A DNA stretch of 64,000 bases from Aplectana chamaeleonis (taxonomy: Eukaryota; Nematoda; Chromadorea; Rhabditida; Cosmocercidae): NCBI GenBank assembly GCA_029168955.1, contig JAPDOI010000436.1, forward strand, positions 186,001 through 250,000. Reading direction: 5' to 3'. Position 1 is the stretch's first letter, and each line of letters starts with the position of its first letter. The notes under the pieces are model-generated. The model had not been told where the DNA came from. It worked only from the letters and a program-made list of their open reading frames with translations, and searched no databases. The translations under genes and the position numbers were made by a program. Shown in pieces: positions 53,477-64,000 of this stretch.

Positions 53477-54760
53477 TTAGGTCTAGAAGTTAATTTCCGC
53501 GTTTTTTTACGCTTTTTACACTATTGAAAACTGGACATACTTAAACAAAATTTTTATTCAAAATAATTTCCGTCATTAATAACAACCATTTCCCAGAGTT
53601 TGGGTAACTTATGGATTCCATCATAATAAAATTTTTCTGGTTTGGCCTCCACCCATTCATCGAGCCATTTTTGACATCTTGACGATCTTGAAAGCGCTGC
53701 TCCGCTGAACCATGCGCCATTGACCGGAAAAGGTGATAATCCGACGGGCGATGTCTGGAGAGTACGGCGGGTGCGGTAAGACTTCCCATTTGAACTCTTT
53801 TAGCGTATCCTTTACCGTTCGAGCAACATGAGGTCGAGCGTTATCATGAAGCAATATGGCTTTTTCGTGTCGACTCGCCCATTCTGGTCTCTTTGCTTCG
53901 ATTTCATGCCGCAATTGCGCTAGTTGATGTTGATAGCGATTCGCAGTAACTGTTTCGCCAGGTTGAAGAAGTTCATAGTACAGTATACCGCGTTGATCCC
54001 ACCATATGCACAGTAAGACCTTCTTCCCGTGGATGTTTGGTTTTGCGGTCGAAGTTGTTGTTTCACCAGGACTAACCCACGATTTTCTTCGCTTCGGATT
54101 GTCGTAGTACACCCACTTTTCATCGCCAGTTATGATGCGGTGTAAAAAGACTTTCTTTGGAATCGGTCCAACAAGATTTGTGAAGTTGTTTTCTCTGCTC
54201 TTTGTTGCGTTCTGAGAGCTCATAGGGGATCCATTTTCCTTCCTTTTGAATCTTCCCCATTGCCTTCAATCGAATAGAAATTGCTTTTTGGGTGACGCCG
54301 AGAGATGCCGCGAGCTGTTCTTGCGTTTGAGCCGAATCTTGATCCAACAAAGCCTGAAGTTCTTCGTCTTCGAACTTTTTGGCTGTCCTGGTCGATCTTT
54401 GTCCTTAACGTCAAAATCACCCGATTTGAAACGCTGAAACCATTCTTGGCAGGTTCTTATGGATGGAGCAGCATCCCCGTAAGCTTGGGCAAGCATTTGG
54501 TGCGCGTCAGTGGCTTTCTTCTTGAGATGAAAAAGGAAAAGGAGAGCTTCCCGCAAATGGCGTTTTTCCGGCACAAAAGTTGACATATTCTGAAACTAAA
54601 ATAATACTTTTTTTATAAGGTACGTGAAGCAAGTTATATATCAATAGAAAGCTGATAATACAGTGAGCATTATAACATAAAATTCGTTATATAAAAATAA
54701 TTTTATTTTTTACAAAATATCAATAACAACAAAAACGCGGAAATTAACTTCTAGACCTAA
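53477..54760 (-). mobile_element. Mariner transposon, full length (1284 bp)
   Basis: Terminal inverted repeats of at least 25 bp start TTAGGTCTAGAAGTTAATTT at both ends, and TA lies on both sides (53475-53476 and 54761-54762). The repeats are nearly identical, while the transposase is frameshifted. Confidence 0.95.
53541..54586 (-). pseudogene. Mariner transposase (several frameshifts)
   Basis: From ATG 54586: MSTFVPEKRHLREALLFLF, the HTH region AQAYGDAAPSIRTCQEWFQR and FKSGDFDVKDKDRPGQP. A frame change follows to 54350-54120 with QLAASLGVTQKAISIRLKAM and the mariner signature WIPYELSERNKEQR. Another change leads to 54223-53657 with RIITGDEKWVYYDNPKRR (first Asp), LLHDNARPHVART (second Asp) and PHPPYSPDIA. 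A last change leads to PSDYHLFRSMAHGSAEQRF, so the third-Asp region is split. Confidence 0.93.
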
Positions 54761-54762
54761 TA

Positions 54763-55252
54763 GTACGTGGCTGTTCTCTCTAGGCTGGCCTATGGAGCAA
54801 ATAGATTGGAACTCAAAATACACTTCGTTGTAGAATTTTAAGGAAATTTCGAAAACAAACTCCACCACGCGTTCGCCATCTGTGGTTCAAAAGTGACGAG
54901 CAGAAAATCTGGTAATTCGTGAATTAAAATCTGCTGAGGGATCGTTAAATTATTTTTCTCACCTGAAAACACCATTCGACCAAGAGTTTTGCGAGGTTCC
55001 CGAATTAAACATTGATGGATTTCTGTCTTCAAAGACAATCAAGCTTTGAGAGGAAAAGCAATTTCGAAGCTCGGTTCGAAACATTTTAACAAAAAAAGAC
55101 GGCTGTAAAGTCGCCTACCTTTTCGAAAAAGTTATGAAATATTCTAAAAATTTAGAATTTGGCAATTCTAAATGCGAAAGAAAAGAATAGGTCAGGTAAT
55201 TGTCTCTTTTCGAAACCCGCGATTTTGAGGGGACCTTCACATTTTTGCACCC
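54763..55252. other. No gene recognised
   Basis: Short open frames only. Unique within the window. Confidence 0.35.
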
Positions 55253-55480
55253 GGCCAAAGCGCCGCTTTGCGGCGCTTTGTCCGGGAACCATAAGCCGGG
55301 GGTTAGCGCCGCTTCGCGGCGCTCTGTCCGGAAACTGTGTGGCTTTTCTGAATAATTTAAATCTCGCACGGTCAGGACAACCCCGGCCAAAGCGCCGTCT
55401 TGCGGCGCTTTGTCCGGGAACCATAAGCCGGGTGGTTCGCGCCGCTTCGCGGCGCTCTGTCCGGAAACTGTGTCTCTGGA
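55253..55480. repeat. Tandem duplication of a 132-bp unit with GC-rich hairpins
   Basis: GGCCAAAGCGCCGC starts at 55253 and again (GCCGTC variant) at 55385. Each copy has two near-perfect hairpins: AAGCGCCGC-TTTG-CGGCGCTT and GCGCCGC-TTC-GCGGCGC, followed by TGTCCGGAAACTGTG. Confidence 0.88.
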
Positions 55481-55713
55481 ACTCTCTGAATACCAATCTC
55501 GTAGGTTCAGCCTTTTTTCCAATTAGCAGGGTTATGGCAGCATACACTGCGGGTACGCCCACCCAATCATGATTGGTCGACAATATGAATCGCAAACAGC
55601 ATAACAGGCAGTATATGCTGCATAGGTGCTGTAGATGCCAGCATATCCCGCGCACACAGCAGCATATCTTGCGAAGTTCCTGAAGCGCGAACGCACGCAC
55701 AAACACGGCGGCG

Positions 55714-55780
55714 GTGCAATAGTGATGGAGGCCCAGGTGGTCGTACTCTGTGCTCCGATTCTTTTATTATATGGAAGGAT
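55714..55780. repeat. 67-bp perfect direct repeat, copy 1
   Basis: GTGCAATAGTGATGGAGGCC to ATTATATGGAAGGAT is identical at 56464-56530. The two copies are 750 bp apart start to start. Confidence 0.93.
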
Positions 55781-56463
55781 AAGCCTGATGATTTTTCAGG
55801 CCAAAAAAAATTCTTCTTTCCTGATGCAGTAATCGACGCGAAATTGATGTTAAATGGGTATTTGACGCGCTGGTCACGAATTTGCTATCAATTTTGTATT
55901 TAAAAGTCTTGTTAATGATTATGGAGTGAGTTTGGGTTGGGGAGGTTGTGTAGTATCAGAATTTGAAGCGTTATCCGATCGATAGTTAAAGAATAGTCCT
56001 TGGTTACTTTTGCAGAATCAATCCGTGAAGTTTTCGTCGTTGAATCAGGTTTTTGGGCTACACAGAATGGATCTTAAAGCTGCTTGAAAAGATTTTGATA
56101 ACAGTTCGTCGGGGTTCGGGTACCGGGGTATAAAGTCCGGGGGTGGTTATAAGTCACGTCAATGATGTTGTCGTGTCACCAACGCACGAAGGTCGTGACC
56201 CCAGGTGATGCCGAGAATTGAATCTCTTCCACGTAATGAGGGTGAAGTCGTTTGACTGAAGAAAGGAAAAGAACTCAAACTGCTAACTGATTTTTTGGCT
56301 ATTTCGATGGCAGAATGTTGAGAACCGAAAAACGGAATCTCCCAACCTTCCCCTAAATGAGTGCACAATCGTATGAGCCTAACTATACTTTGAAAGTTTT
56401 GGTGAACTGAAATGCACATACAGCTCAATACTGTTTTGGAGTGGTTAGAGATGTGACGAAATT

Positions 56464-56530
56464 GTGCAATAGTGATGGAGGCCCAGGTGGTCGTACTCTG
56501 TGCTCCGATTCTTTTATTATATGGAAGGAT
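56464..56530. repeat. 67-bp perfect direct repeat, copy 2
   Basis: Identical to 55714-55780. The intervening 683 bp (55781-56463) has no recognisable gene. Confidence 0.93.
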
Positions 56531-57638
56531 TTCGGAACCCTACACAACCTTCACCACTCTTCATCGGTTATCTTCACTCCAACAACCCTATATTTATGGG
56601 GATAAACGCTTGCAACTCTACTCAGAGTAACGCTTCGCATATAAAGAGGGAGAATCTGTTTCTGCATCAAAATTGATTTTGAAAATGTATATTTCATTTA
56701 TAGGGGCCCCCTCATACAAGGGTCTTTCTCTTGAAGGCAGTAATCACGTTAAAAACCTTATTCTTCTAGTTTTCGATGGTTTTGAGTGGATAAGTCCACC
56801 AAGTAGACGTTAATGGGGAGAAGTCCCCACAGAACACTCAAACACCGAAGAAAAAACTGCTAAAAAACCTATTAAATATTCATTCACGCCTGTTGGTGTG
56901 TTTTGTGCACTGCGGACAAAACGTCAAACCAAACGCCGCAAATGGTTTTGAGATTCGAAATTCTTAGGTAAGTGACTTCTTTGTATTCTGTTTCGTGGAC
57001 CAAAAACTCTTGAAGAATCATATGGTTAAATGTCCATGTCTGGTTACTAGCCTGTTTCGGCACAAAGAATATTCAAAAATTCGGTGCCAGTTCCTCTAGT
57101 AAAATGAACTTGTGACAACTGTTATATGACGTGGGCGGGGTGACCCAATGGGCTGGCTGTTCCACGAGATTTTCACCCACTTCTTAGCCGTTTTTCGTCG
57201 TACTTCCGTTCTTACTTTTCTTAGAGGGACCCAAAGCTTACAATTCCGTCAAAAAAAAACGGGCAGCTTTTTTATCCTGAACTTTTAGCAGATAGCTTTG
57301 AACTCTCGAACTGCAATTTTTTCTAAACTAAGTGTTTCTCTCCTTGGTTTCCATTGAAATGTGTTTGGTAGAGCGATGATTATATATTTTCGTATTCAAA
57401 AATAGGGCAGAATGTGGCACAGGTTTGGTACTTGATCAAGCCTGAAATTTAACTTTTGTCTATTTAAGTCGTTTTTATCCCAGGTACATATGTACATATG
57501 TACCCTGAGAATTTCTTCAAGTATGTACTGTTCAGAACAACCTACCTTCGATATGAAAACACCTCATTACTGAAGTGTTGAAGTGTTTCCCTTATCGAAT
57601 CAGGTTTGGCCTATGTGTGGGCTTGTTACTCATTATCA
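56531..57638. other. No gene recognised; fragment of family D
   Basis: 57123-57285 (GACGTGGGCGGGGTGACCCA to GGGCAGCTTTTTTATCC) is a decayed right half of a family D element. The rest shows nothing. GTACATATGTACATATGTACC near 57483 is a short palindrome. Confidence 0.45.
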
Positions 57639-57722
57639 GTTACGAATTACGATTTACGAATTACGAGGATTTTGAAAAATTACGATTTACGATTTACGAA
57701 ATTAAAAAATCCAGTTACGCAC
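57639..57722. repeat. TTACGAATTACG-type reiterated repeat (W5)
   Basis: TTACGAATTACGATTTACGA and variants, as at 52812. Followed by CCAGTTACGCACAGCCC, whose complement-like GTGCGTAA is beside the other copy. Confidence 0.8.
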
Positions 57723-57797
57723 AGCCCTGCTGCCAGACACTCAGAAAACGCAAAACAGTCACTAGGACAGAGGTGGGTTTGCTTATTGCTCGATGCT

Positions 57798-58474
57798 TGG
57801 TTATTTTCAGAACGTTAGATCTATCGAGCAGATTGAAAAATTGGTAGAATTGAAATTTCATATCGAACAGAATCATCCAGATTTTTTTTGCAGTTTGTGA
57901 AACTTGGTTGCATGCAAACTCACCATTTCATCTATATGAGATAACTGGATATGACATGTATTAAATATGCAGAACTGGGAATAAAAATGGTGGAGGAATG
58001 ATGGTGTGGAAGAAAACGGAATTGGCAACACAACAATTAGACTTCACTGTGTCAGCTAACGGATCTCAGTATGAACAGCTTGCCTTTGGATTGCGGTAAT
58101 TTGTAATTGTGTTTTTTTACAAGCCACCCACTGAGAGCATAGATAGAGTTAAGAATGAGTGGGATCGGATACTTCAAGCAGAGTGCTCTAGTCATCGTAT
58201 TCCAGTTTTCATTGGAGATATTAACCTCAATGTTGCTGAGCGACCTTTCTATGATTACCTACTTGCAAGAAACCTTTCAAACTACCAGTCACTTCCGTCA
58301 CGAGGTTCAGCCGTTCTCGATGTTTGCATCCCATTCAGAAAAGTTAAGGAACTACTATCAGAAGTTGTATTCGACTCTGTCTCAAGTGACCATTTAGCCA
58401 TCAAAACGACATTATTCAGACCCAATAGACTGCCCAGAGAAGAGCAGACAAAATGGTACTGGTCAAGGGACTGA
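57798..58474 (+). pseudogene. LINE endonuclease domain (broken)
   Basis: NVRSIEQIEKLVELKFHIEQ opens the domain, followed by CETWLHANSPFHLYEITGYD (catalytic Glu). After frame breaks come GGGMMVWKKTELATQQLDFT and, from 58109, FYKPPTESIDRVKNEW, PVFIGDINLNV (catalytic Asp/Asn) and SSDHLAIKTTL (catalytic Asp/His). Confidence 0.88.
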
Positions 58475-61028
58475 AATTCTTTCACTTATGAAAACTTCCA
58501 GAGTTCACTTCAAGAGATAGATTGGAGTGGTTTTAATTTTCAGGTTTCAACAAATGAGGTTAATCAAGCGACTGATACATTTACCGAGAACATTCTCGCA
58601 GCATTCGACCAGACGGTACCGCTGAGGGTAAGAAGAAGGAAGGTTGATACGTATCTGCCGCTGGAGTTGAGGAGATGGATGGGAGAACGTACATAGTCGT
58701 ATGCTTAAAAAAACTTACCGTGATCCGGCCAATATGGAGCTAAAAGAAGATCTGAGAAGTATAAGAAATTTTGTGATCAGTATGGGGCGGGAAGTCGAAA
58801 CAACCAAAATGAACAAAAACTTCGAGCGAGTTAGGAACGAACCGGCAAAAAGTTGGAAACTGCTAAACAAGCTAATGGGTCGGGCAAATAAGGAAAATGT
58901 ATGTGAATTAACGGCTCAGACTTTAAATGATTTTTTTTGCAACTTCGAAAGAGTGGTCAAAATTGTTACCATTTCCTGCCCATCAAAGCCATGGAGAATC
59001 TTATGACCAATTTCAATTGAAAGAGATTAATCATGGCATTGTGTTCAAAAGTCTTCAGCTCACGAGATCCAACAAAGCTCCTGGCCTAGATTTAGTCACT
59101 AATTAAATGCTCAAGCTAGGAAAACATGAAATTGCCCCTAAACTAACCACGCTCTTTAATTGCATAATTAGGACTAGGGTCTTCCCAGAAAAATGGAAAG
59201 TTGCTAAGGTCATCACAGTTTATGAAAATAAGGGGGATAAAACATCTCCAGAGAGTTACCGACCAATATCGCTGCTATCGTGTGCGCCGAAGTTAATTGA
59301 GAGATGCATCTATGATCAGATCTATGCCGTATTAGAACCCAGGCTCCCCCCTTCACAGCACAGCTTCAGAAAATGTCATTCCATAATAACTGCTCTACTT
59401 GAAGTCATTGATGAAATTCTGTTATCAATGGAAAACAAAAAGCTGGCATATTTGATGCAGCTACATGGATTTAAGCAAGGCATTTGACACCGTTAACCCA
59501 CATATCCTTCTTCAGAGTCTAGATGTAAGTTTATACACGAACGAAAAAAGTTTCAACTAATGGCGGGATACCTTACAGGACGGAAAATTAGAACTTTCTC
59601 GAATGAAGAGATGTCTGATACTAGGAAAGTTCCAATTGGTATACCACAAGGAGGAGTTCTTCCACCCTTACTGTTTAACTTCTATGTGAGCGGGTTACAG
59701 TACCTAAAACTTAATGGCAGAATGGTCGCTTACGCAGATGATGTGCAGCTGATTTACACCGGTGAAGCGCAAAATGAAGTAGCAGTCCAAAAAAACATAT
59801 GCGATGACATGAAGGTTCTGACGACCTTTTTCAATGGCCTCCATTTACTTCTGAATCATGGCAAGACCGTAATTAGTAGATTTGGCACTCGGCAACAGCT
59901 GCAAAAAGCAAACCCTAACACTCGTTTTGCTGTCTGTGGTTTCACATTGGAACTCAAGGCATGCGTGAGAAATCTTGGCTTATTGATGGATGAAAGCTTG
60001 ACTTACCACGATCATTTCTTGGAAATTTCGAGAGAATGTTCAAAAACTCTGTACCATTTGAAAGTTATCCGACCACTCATGGCAACTCAGAATGTAGAGC
60101 TTCTGATTGAATCTCTTGTTATATCAAACGTACGGATTTTTCTGCCGATTCTGGGAACTGCCGCATCATCAGAACTACAATATTTCAAGCAGATAATCAA
60201 TAATTCCCTAAGAGTCATACATAATCTCAGAAACTTCGATCATATAAGTCACCTTAAAGGCAGTGATCGCGATGAAAAACGTTATCGAAAAAACTACAAA
60301 AATCAGCTTAGATCAAAAACAGCTCAAAAACTATGAAGGTAGCGCGTTGAAAAACGGGCTAGAATTAGAGTTATTAAGACCCTAAATTTCCAGTTCGTGC
60401 ACACGTGCACAGAAAGATCACAGTCTCATGCCAAGCAGTCGAAAATCATCGACACTCAGAGGAAGAAATTAATGCTAATTTACCTAATAAAACAGTTGAA
60501 CAATGAAAGCAAGCACTTCAGTCAATGCTTTTGACTAGATGTGTACATAAATCTGGAGGTTCATTGATTGAAATTCAATTTCAAGCCAGCTGATGTTCTC
60601 GATATTAGAGATCATCGATGCCGACGATGTGGGGTATGCTCGTTCACCATCAAAAGACAAGAAAGTTCAGGCTTCAAATTTGGTGCAAAACAGCGTTTTT
60701 TTTTCGCGATTTTGTCTTATAGGTTCTACTACTCTATAGCCAGAAAAGGGTTTAGAGAGGAAATGAAGACGAGCTTATTAGAACGCGACCACTGCCTTTA
60801 AGGAAACGTTGAAATGGGCAGACATAGATGAAATGGTAAAGAATGAGTTGGCAAGAATTCTGAACAGTTAAGTAAATGGTTCTGCGAGTAGTTATGTATT
60901 TGAACGGTCAGTTGAAAATATCCCCTTATGACCGTACTCGAAGACCACATTATTTATGCGAAAGATTCAAGACTACAGCTGGGCTAAAAACCTTCAAGCA
61001 TCCAGCAATAGCAATACTCAACCGTTGA
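58475..61028 (+). pseudogene. LINE reverse transcriptase (broken; interrupted by A4)
   Basis: 58701-59006 is the linker. 59107-59487 has FPEKWKVAKVITVYENKGDK, SYRPISLLSCAPKLIER and LPPSQHSFRKCHSIITALLE. After a frame change, LSKAFDTVNPHILLQSL precedes 59560-60336, which has VPIGIPQGGVLPPLLFNFYV and the active site MVAYADDVQLIY. A4 cuts the frame at 60254. The C-terminal part resumes at 60802 (ETLKWADIDEMVKNELARIL) and, after a stop, LCERFKTTAGLKTFKHPAIA. Confidence 0.9.
60254..60801. mobile_element. Family A TTAA element, complete (A4)
   Basis: 548 bp from TTAAAGGCAGTGATCGCGAT to ACGCGACCACTGCCTTTAA with TTAA duplicated. Best reference copy of family A. Inserted in the LINE reverse transcriptase. 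Confidence 0.95.
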
Positions 61029-61139
61029 TTCGAATACTACTGCGATAAGATGTCGATATATTTATTATTTTCTCAAACTGTATCAAGTAAAGGTGTATTG
61101 CCTATCGTGTGAATAAATAATTCAATTCAATTCAATTCA

Positions 61140-61781
61140 GGTACACAGACATCGGCGTGCCGAGATGGAAGATTTGCTGAGAGAGCCTCTGTGTCCCAGC
61201 GCCTCTGGCTACTCTGCCCTTAGCAGAGGTCCACTTCCCACGTTTTGCGCGAAGTATATAGATAAGTGAAGGATGAGCAAACACATGTGCATCGAGTAAA
61301 AAAGAATGAGACAAAAAGAGGATTCCAGTTAAAAATCCCCAATGACTTTATAGCTGAAAGGGTTGGGGCACTTATTGAGGGGGATGTACTAATTTCAACT
61401 TCCTCCTAAGAGTGAGGTTAATTAGAGGGAGAGGTTCAAATAGAGGGGGTTTTCAATAACAGGAAATACGGTAACTTCTCGAGTTGATTATTTCTTTTAA
61501 ACTTTACATTGTCAAGAATTTTCCAAAAACAAGAAGCTTTCAATGCACACATCATGTGCAGTGCGAGGATCTCTCGAAAGAAGGAATATAGAATTTTGAT
61601 GTTTTCTGCTTCCTTAATTTTTTTGTGTTCTAATGCGTGAATCTGTGGTGAGGACTTCAGCTGTATTGGTATTGTGTGTGTGGGGGAAAAACGTACAGTT
61701 TTCGACGTTAGCGGTGCTTTTTCGCCAGAATTCAGGAAAAAAATTTTCTCCGAATATGGCTGGACATCCGCAGAGTAGCAC
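61140..61781. other. No gene recognised
   Basis: Short overlapping frames; nothing shared with other parts of the window. Confidence 0.35.
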
Positions 61782-62182
61782 TTAAAGGCACAGGACACCA
61801 CTCTCTGATCACAATGGTTCTTCTAGATTTGTCCGAAACCTCCTAAGAACGGAGACATTGCTTCTTGAAAATGCCTGTATTTCAAGGGCGAAAATTTGGA
61901 GAACGAGTTGTCTCAGGCCTCGATTCGCAGTCACAGAACGGGAGCAAAACAGGATGAGGAGACAGATCTGAAAGGTAGTAAAGAACGACGACTCCCTTCC
62001 AGATTTCCGAACTCAATAGCGGCTAGATGGATGGATGAGTTCTCAACAAGCCGTCATTCTTCAGTCCATTGCTGAACTGTCTCCTTATCCTGGCTTGCTC
62101 TCGCGCAACGTTTGCGGTTGAAGAGAAATACAGGCCTGAGATAACTCCTCCACAAAATTTTCACCCTCGAAATATAGGCATC
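61782..62182. mobile_element. Family B, rearranged copy (B2)
   Basis: TTAAAGGCACAGGACACC start; the first half (to about 61985) reads in reverse and the second half forward relative to B1, so two copies appear to have recombined. Confidence 0.75.
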
Positions 62183-62676
62183 TTCAAAGGCACAGTGCAC
62201 CCTCAGACATGAATTTGGCGATTTTCATTTCATCGTGTAGTAGACCCCTCCGTATAAGACGTGCCAAGTAAGAGATCTCAAATCCTCCAAATAAGCAAGA
62301 TATGTATAAGCAGCCACCGCAGGCCCGACCTCATTCGCTCACCACCACGGGCTACACCCCCTACCAGACTTTCGAACTCGATAGCGGCTAAATGGATGGA
62401 TGAACTCTCCACATGTCGCCGTTCTTGAGCCCATTGCCTGTCTATTTCCTCATACTGGCTCGCTCTCGAGCAACGTTTGCGAACGACGAGAAATATTGGC
62501 CTGAGACAACTCGTTCACCAAAATTTCACCCTCAAAACATAGGCATCTTTGAGGGGCCATAACTCTGTTCATTGGGGGTCTTGGACGATTTCAGGGATAC
62601 CACTGTGATCAGAATGTGACCTTCTCTAAGATCAGCATGAAAACTAAGAAATAATCTGGGTGTTCTGTGCCTTTAA
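62183..62676. mobile_element. Family B TTAA element (B3)
   Basis: TTCAAAGGCACAGTGCACCC to GGGTGTTCTGTGCCTTTAA, same orientation as B1. Confidence 0.88.
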
Positions 62677-63161
62677 AGGCACAGGACACCCAGGAAATTG
62701 TTTTTTTGGTTTCATACCTTTCTTGGAGAGGGTCACACTCTGATCACAGCGGTATTTCTGAAACCGTCCAAGACTCCCTACGAACGGAGATATGGCTCCT
62801 TGAAAATGCCCGTATTTTGAGGGCAAAATTTGGTGGACGAGTTGTCTCAGGCCTATACATATTTCTCCTCATTCGGAATCGATGAGCGAGAGCAAAACAG
62901 GATGAGGAGATAGAACGGAAAGGTAGTGAAGAACGACGACTCGGTTGAAAATCATTCATCCATCTAGCCGCTATTGAGATCAAAAATCAGGAAGGGGCCG
63001 GGCCTGTGTTGGTGGCTGAAGGGGGTCGGGCCTGTGGTGGTCGCTTATTTCTCGCTTATTTGAAGGAATTGAGATCTCGCATTTGGCACGTGTTCTACAG
63101 GAGGGGACACAACTACATGAAAATCACGAAATTCATGTCTGAGGGTGTACTGTGCCTTTAA
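62673..63161. mobile_element. Family B TTAA element, reverse orientation (B4)
   Basis: TTAAAGGCACAGGACACCCA to GAGGGTGTACTGTGCCTTTAA. It shares its left TTAA with B3, so the junction CTGTGCCTTTAAAGGCACAG is a perfect palindrome. Confidence 0.9.
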
Positions 63162-64000
63162 AGGACCCCAGTCGACAGCCAGTTTTTATTTCTGCCCACA
63201 ATTTCGGACAATAAAAAGCTGAGGAAACATGGTAAAGCGGAATGCCCTCCTCCCACACACGCACACCTTGCCAATAAACCTAGTCTTTACTTTAGATACA
63301 CTCATTAACATCACGAAAAAAAGGAAACAGAAACCATAACCCCAAGAAAATCAGCTACTTCTCTAGTTTATTGGCGAAATTGAACCCGAGCCAGCCATGG
63401 CAAGAATATGCGTAGTGGAAGTACCCAACCGCACCACAGACTTTTTCCCTTGACGTGGAATGGAAGCGTTCGCGTTGATGGAGATCGCATTATCGTTAGC
63501 TAGAAGTTTGGTAATTAACAGCTATAGAGAACGAGTCAGGTCGCCTGAACGTCAATAGAGAGAGGGGAATGGGTCAGTGCATGAACAGCATAGGAAAACT
63601 CCTCACGAATCATAACAACTAGTGCAAGTTTCTAGGGAGCGAACGGCATCTGGCGCTAGCAACTTATGTACCGCTCCATTAGCAGCTAGGAAGGGACCGG
63701 AAGTGAGAAAAATCAACTTCCGCTTGCCCTTTCTAGCTGAAATGAGGTAGGTGTGTACAAGTATATTCACTTCGTAACAATCCGAAAGGGCTGAGATACC
63801 GAGATTCACCGAAGGGCTGCTGGGGCTTTTCGTGCTATTTTTTTCTACATATGGCAAGCGTCAGAAACTAGGATTCATTAAGATGCATACTAATGGCTGC
63901 TCGCATCCTCACTTAGTTTGGAACTACAGTGACAATTTACTTCTCAATAAGTAGAAACGTTTCGCACCTGTTTATTCTTTTCTTTTATCTGAAAATTTGT
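63162..64000. other. No gene recognised
   Basis: Ends the window without a recognisable gene or repeat. Confidence 0.35.

Larger units (their letters stand above)
57798..61139 (+). mobile_element. CR1/Jockey-type LINE, decayed
   Basis: Endonuclease then reverse transcriptase on the plus strand. The 3' end is an AATTC-type microsatellite tail (AATTCAATTCAATTCAATTC, about 61119-61139), as in CR1/Jockey-like elements. The 5' end is not defined. A family A element (60254-60801) interrupts the coding part. Confidence 0.88.

Overview
The window looks like nematode genomic DNA, most likely from a strongylid such as a hookworm. The evidence is: short spliced exons with TTTCAG-type acceptors; a spliced-leader RNA gene whose 22-nt leader differs from nematode SL1 at only two positions; an RTE-type LINE and mariner/Tc1-type transposons of the kinds known from hookworms; and a very high density of small inverted-repeat elements. 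No rRNA, tRNA, CRISPR array or bacterial-style operon was found.

Host content. One minus-strand gene can be assembled by hand from about 27.46 kb down to 4.95 kb. Thirteen exons have splice sites and phases that agree from start to stop and give a 481-residue predicted secreted protein. It has a signal peptide, a furin-like RIKR site, basic clusters, Thr-rich and acid/Tyr-rich stretches, a Pro-rich stretch and a C-terminal module with four cysteines. Its first ATG lies directly against a TTTCAG acceptor, so the message may be trans-spliced. About 0.66 kb upstream, on the plus strand, is a candidate SL1-variant spliced-leader RNA gene (28121-28250) with a 13-bp leader/intron stem, a second stem and an AUUUUUG Sm site.

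Mobile content. The introns and most of the remaining DNA are transposable elements. (1) Many non-autonomous elements of about 380-580 bp, in at least ten sequence families (called A-N here), have ends of the type TTAA-AGGCA...TGCCT-TTAA. They often abut each other across one shared TTAA or sit inside one another. (2) A Ty3/gypsy-type LTR retrotransposon lies at 30774-36128 on the minus strand, with a 5-bp target duplication. It is broken by frameshifts and by a family A element. (3) A Tc1-like element is nested in an internally deleted mariner (40936-43047). A shortened mariner sits inside a family A element (45058-45953). A full-length mariner carries a frameshifted transposase (53477-54760). 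(4) An RTE-type LINE (48265-51531) has a perfect 13-bp target duplication but broken frames. A CR1/Jockey-type LINE (57798-61139) is interrupted by a family A element. An ORF1-like fragment lies at 52145-52800.

Satellites and fold-backs. A roughly 314-bp tandem array that ends by inverting on itself opens the window. Two CpG-rich minisatellite arrays (36.78-37.9 kb and 43.70-44.32 kb) end in the same 25-bp sequence in opposite orientations and bracket 7.6 kb. A 42-bp minisatellite, GC-rich hairpin duplications and several perfect fold-backs are also present. Most long open frames are antisense or satellite artefacts and are not annotated. All assignments come from reading the sequence; no database search was run.
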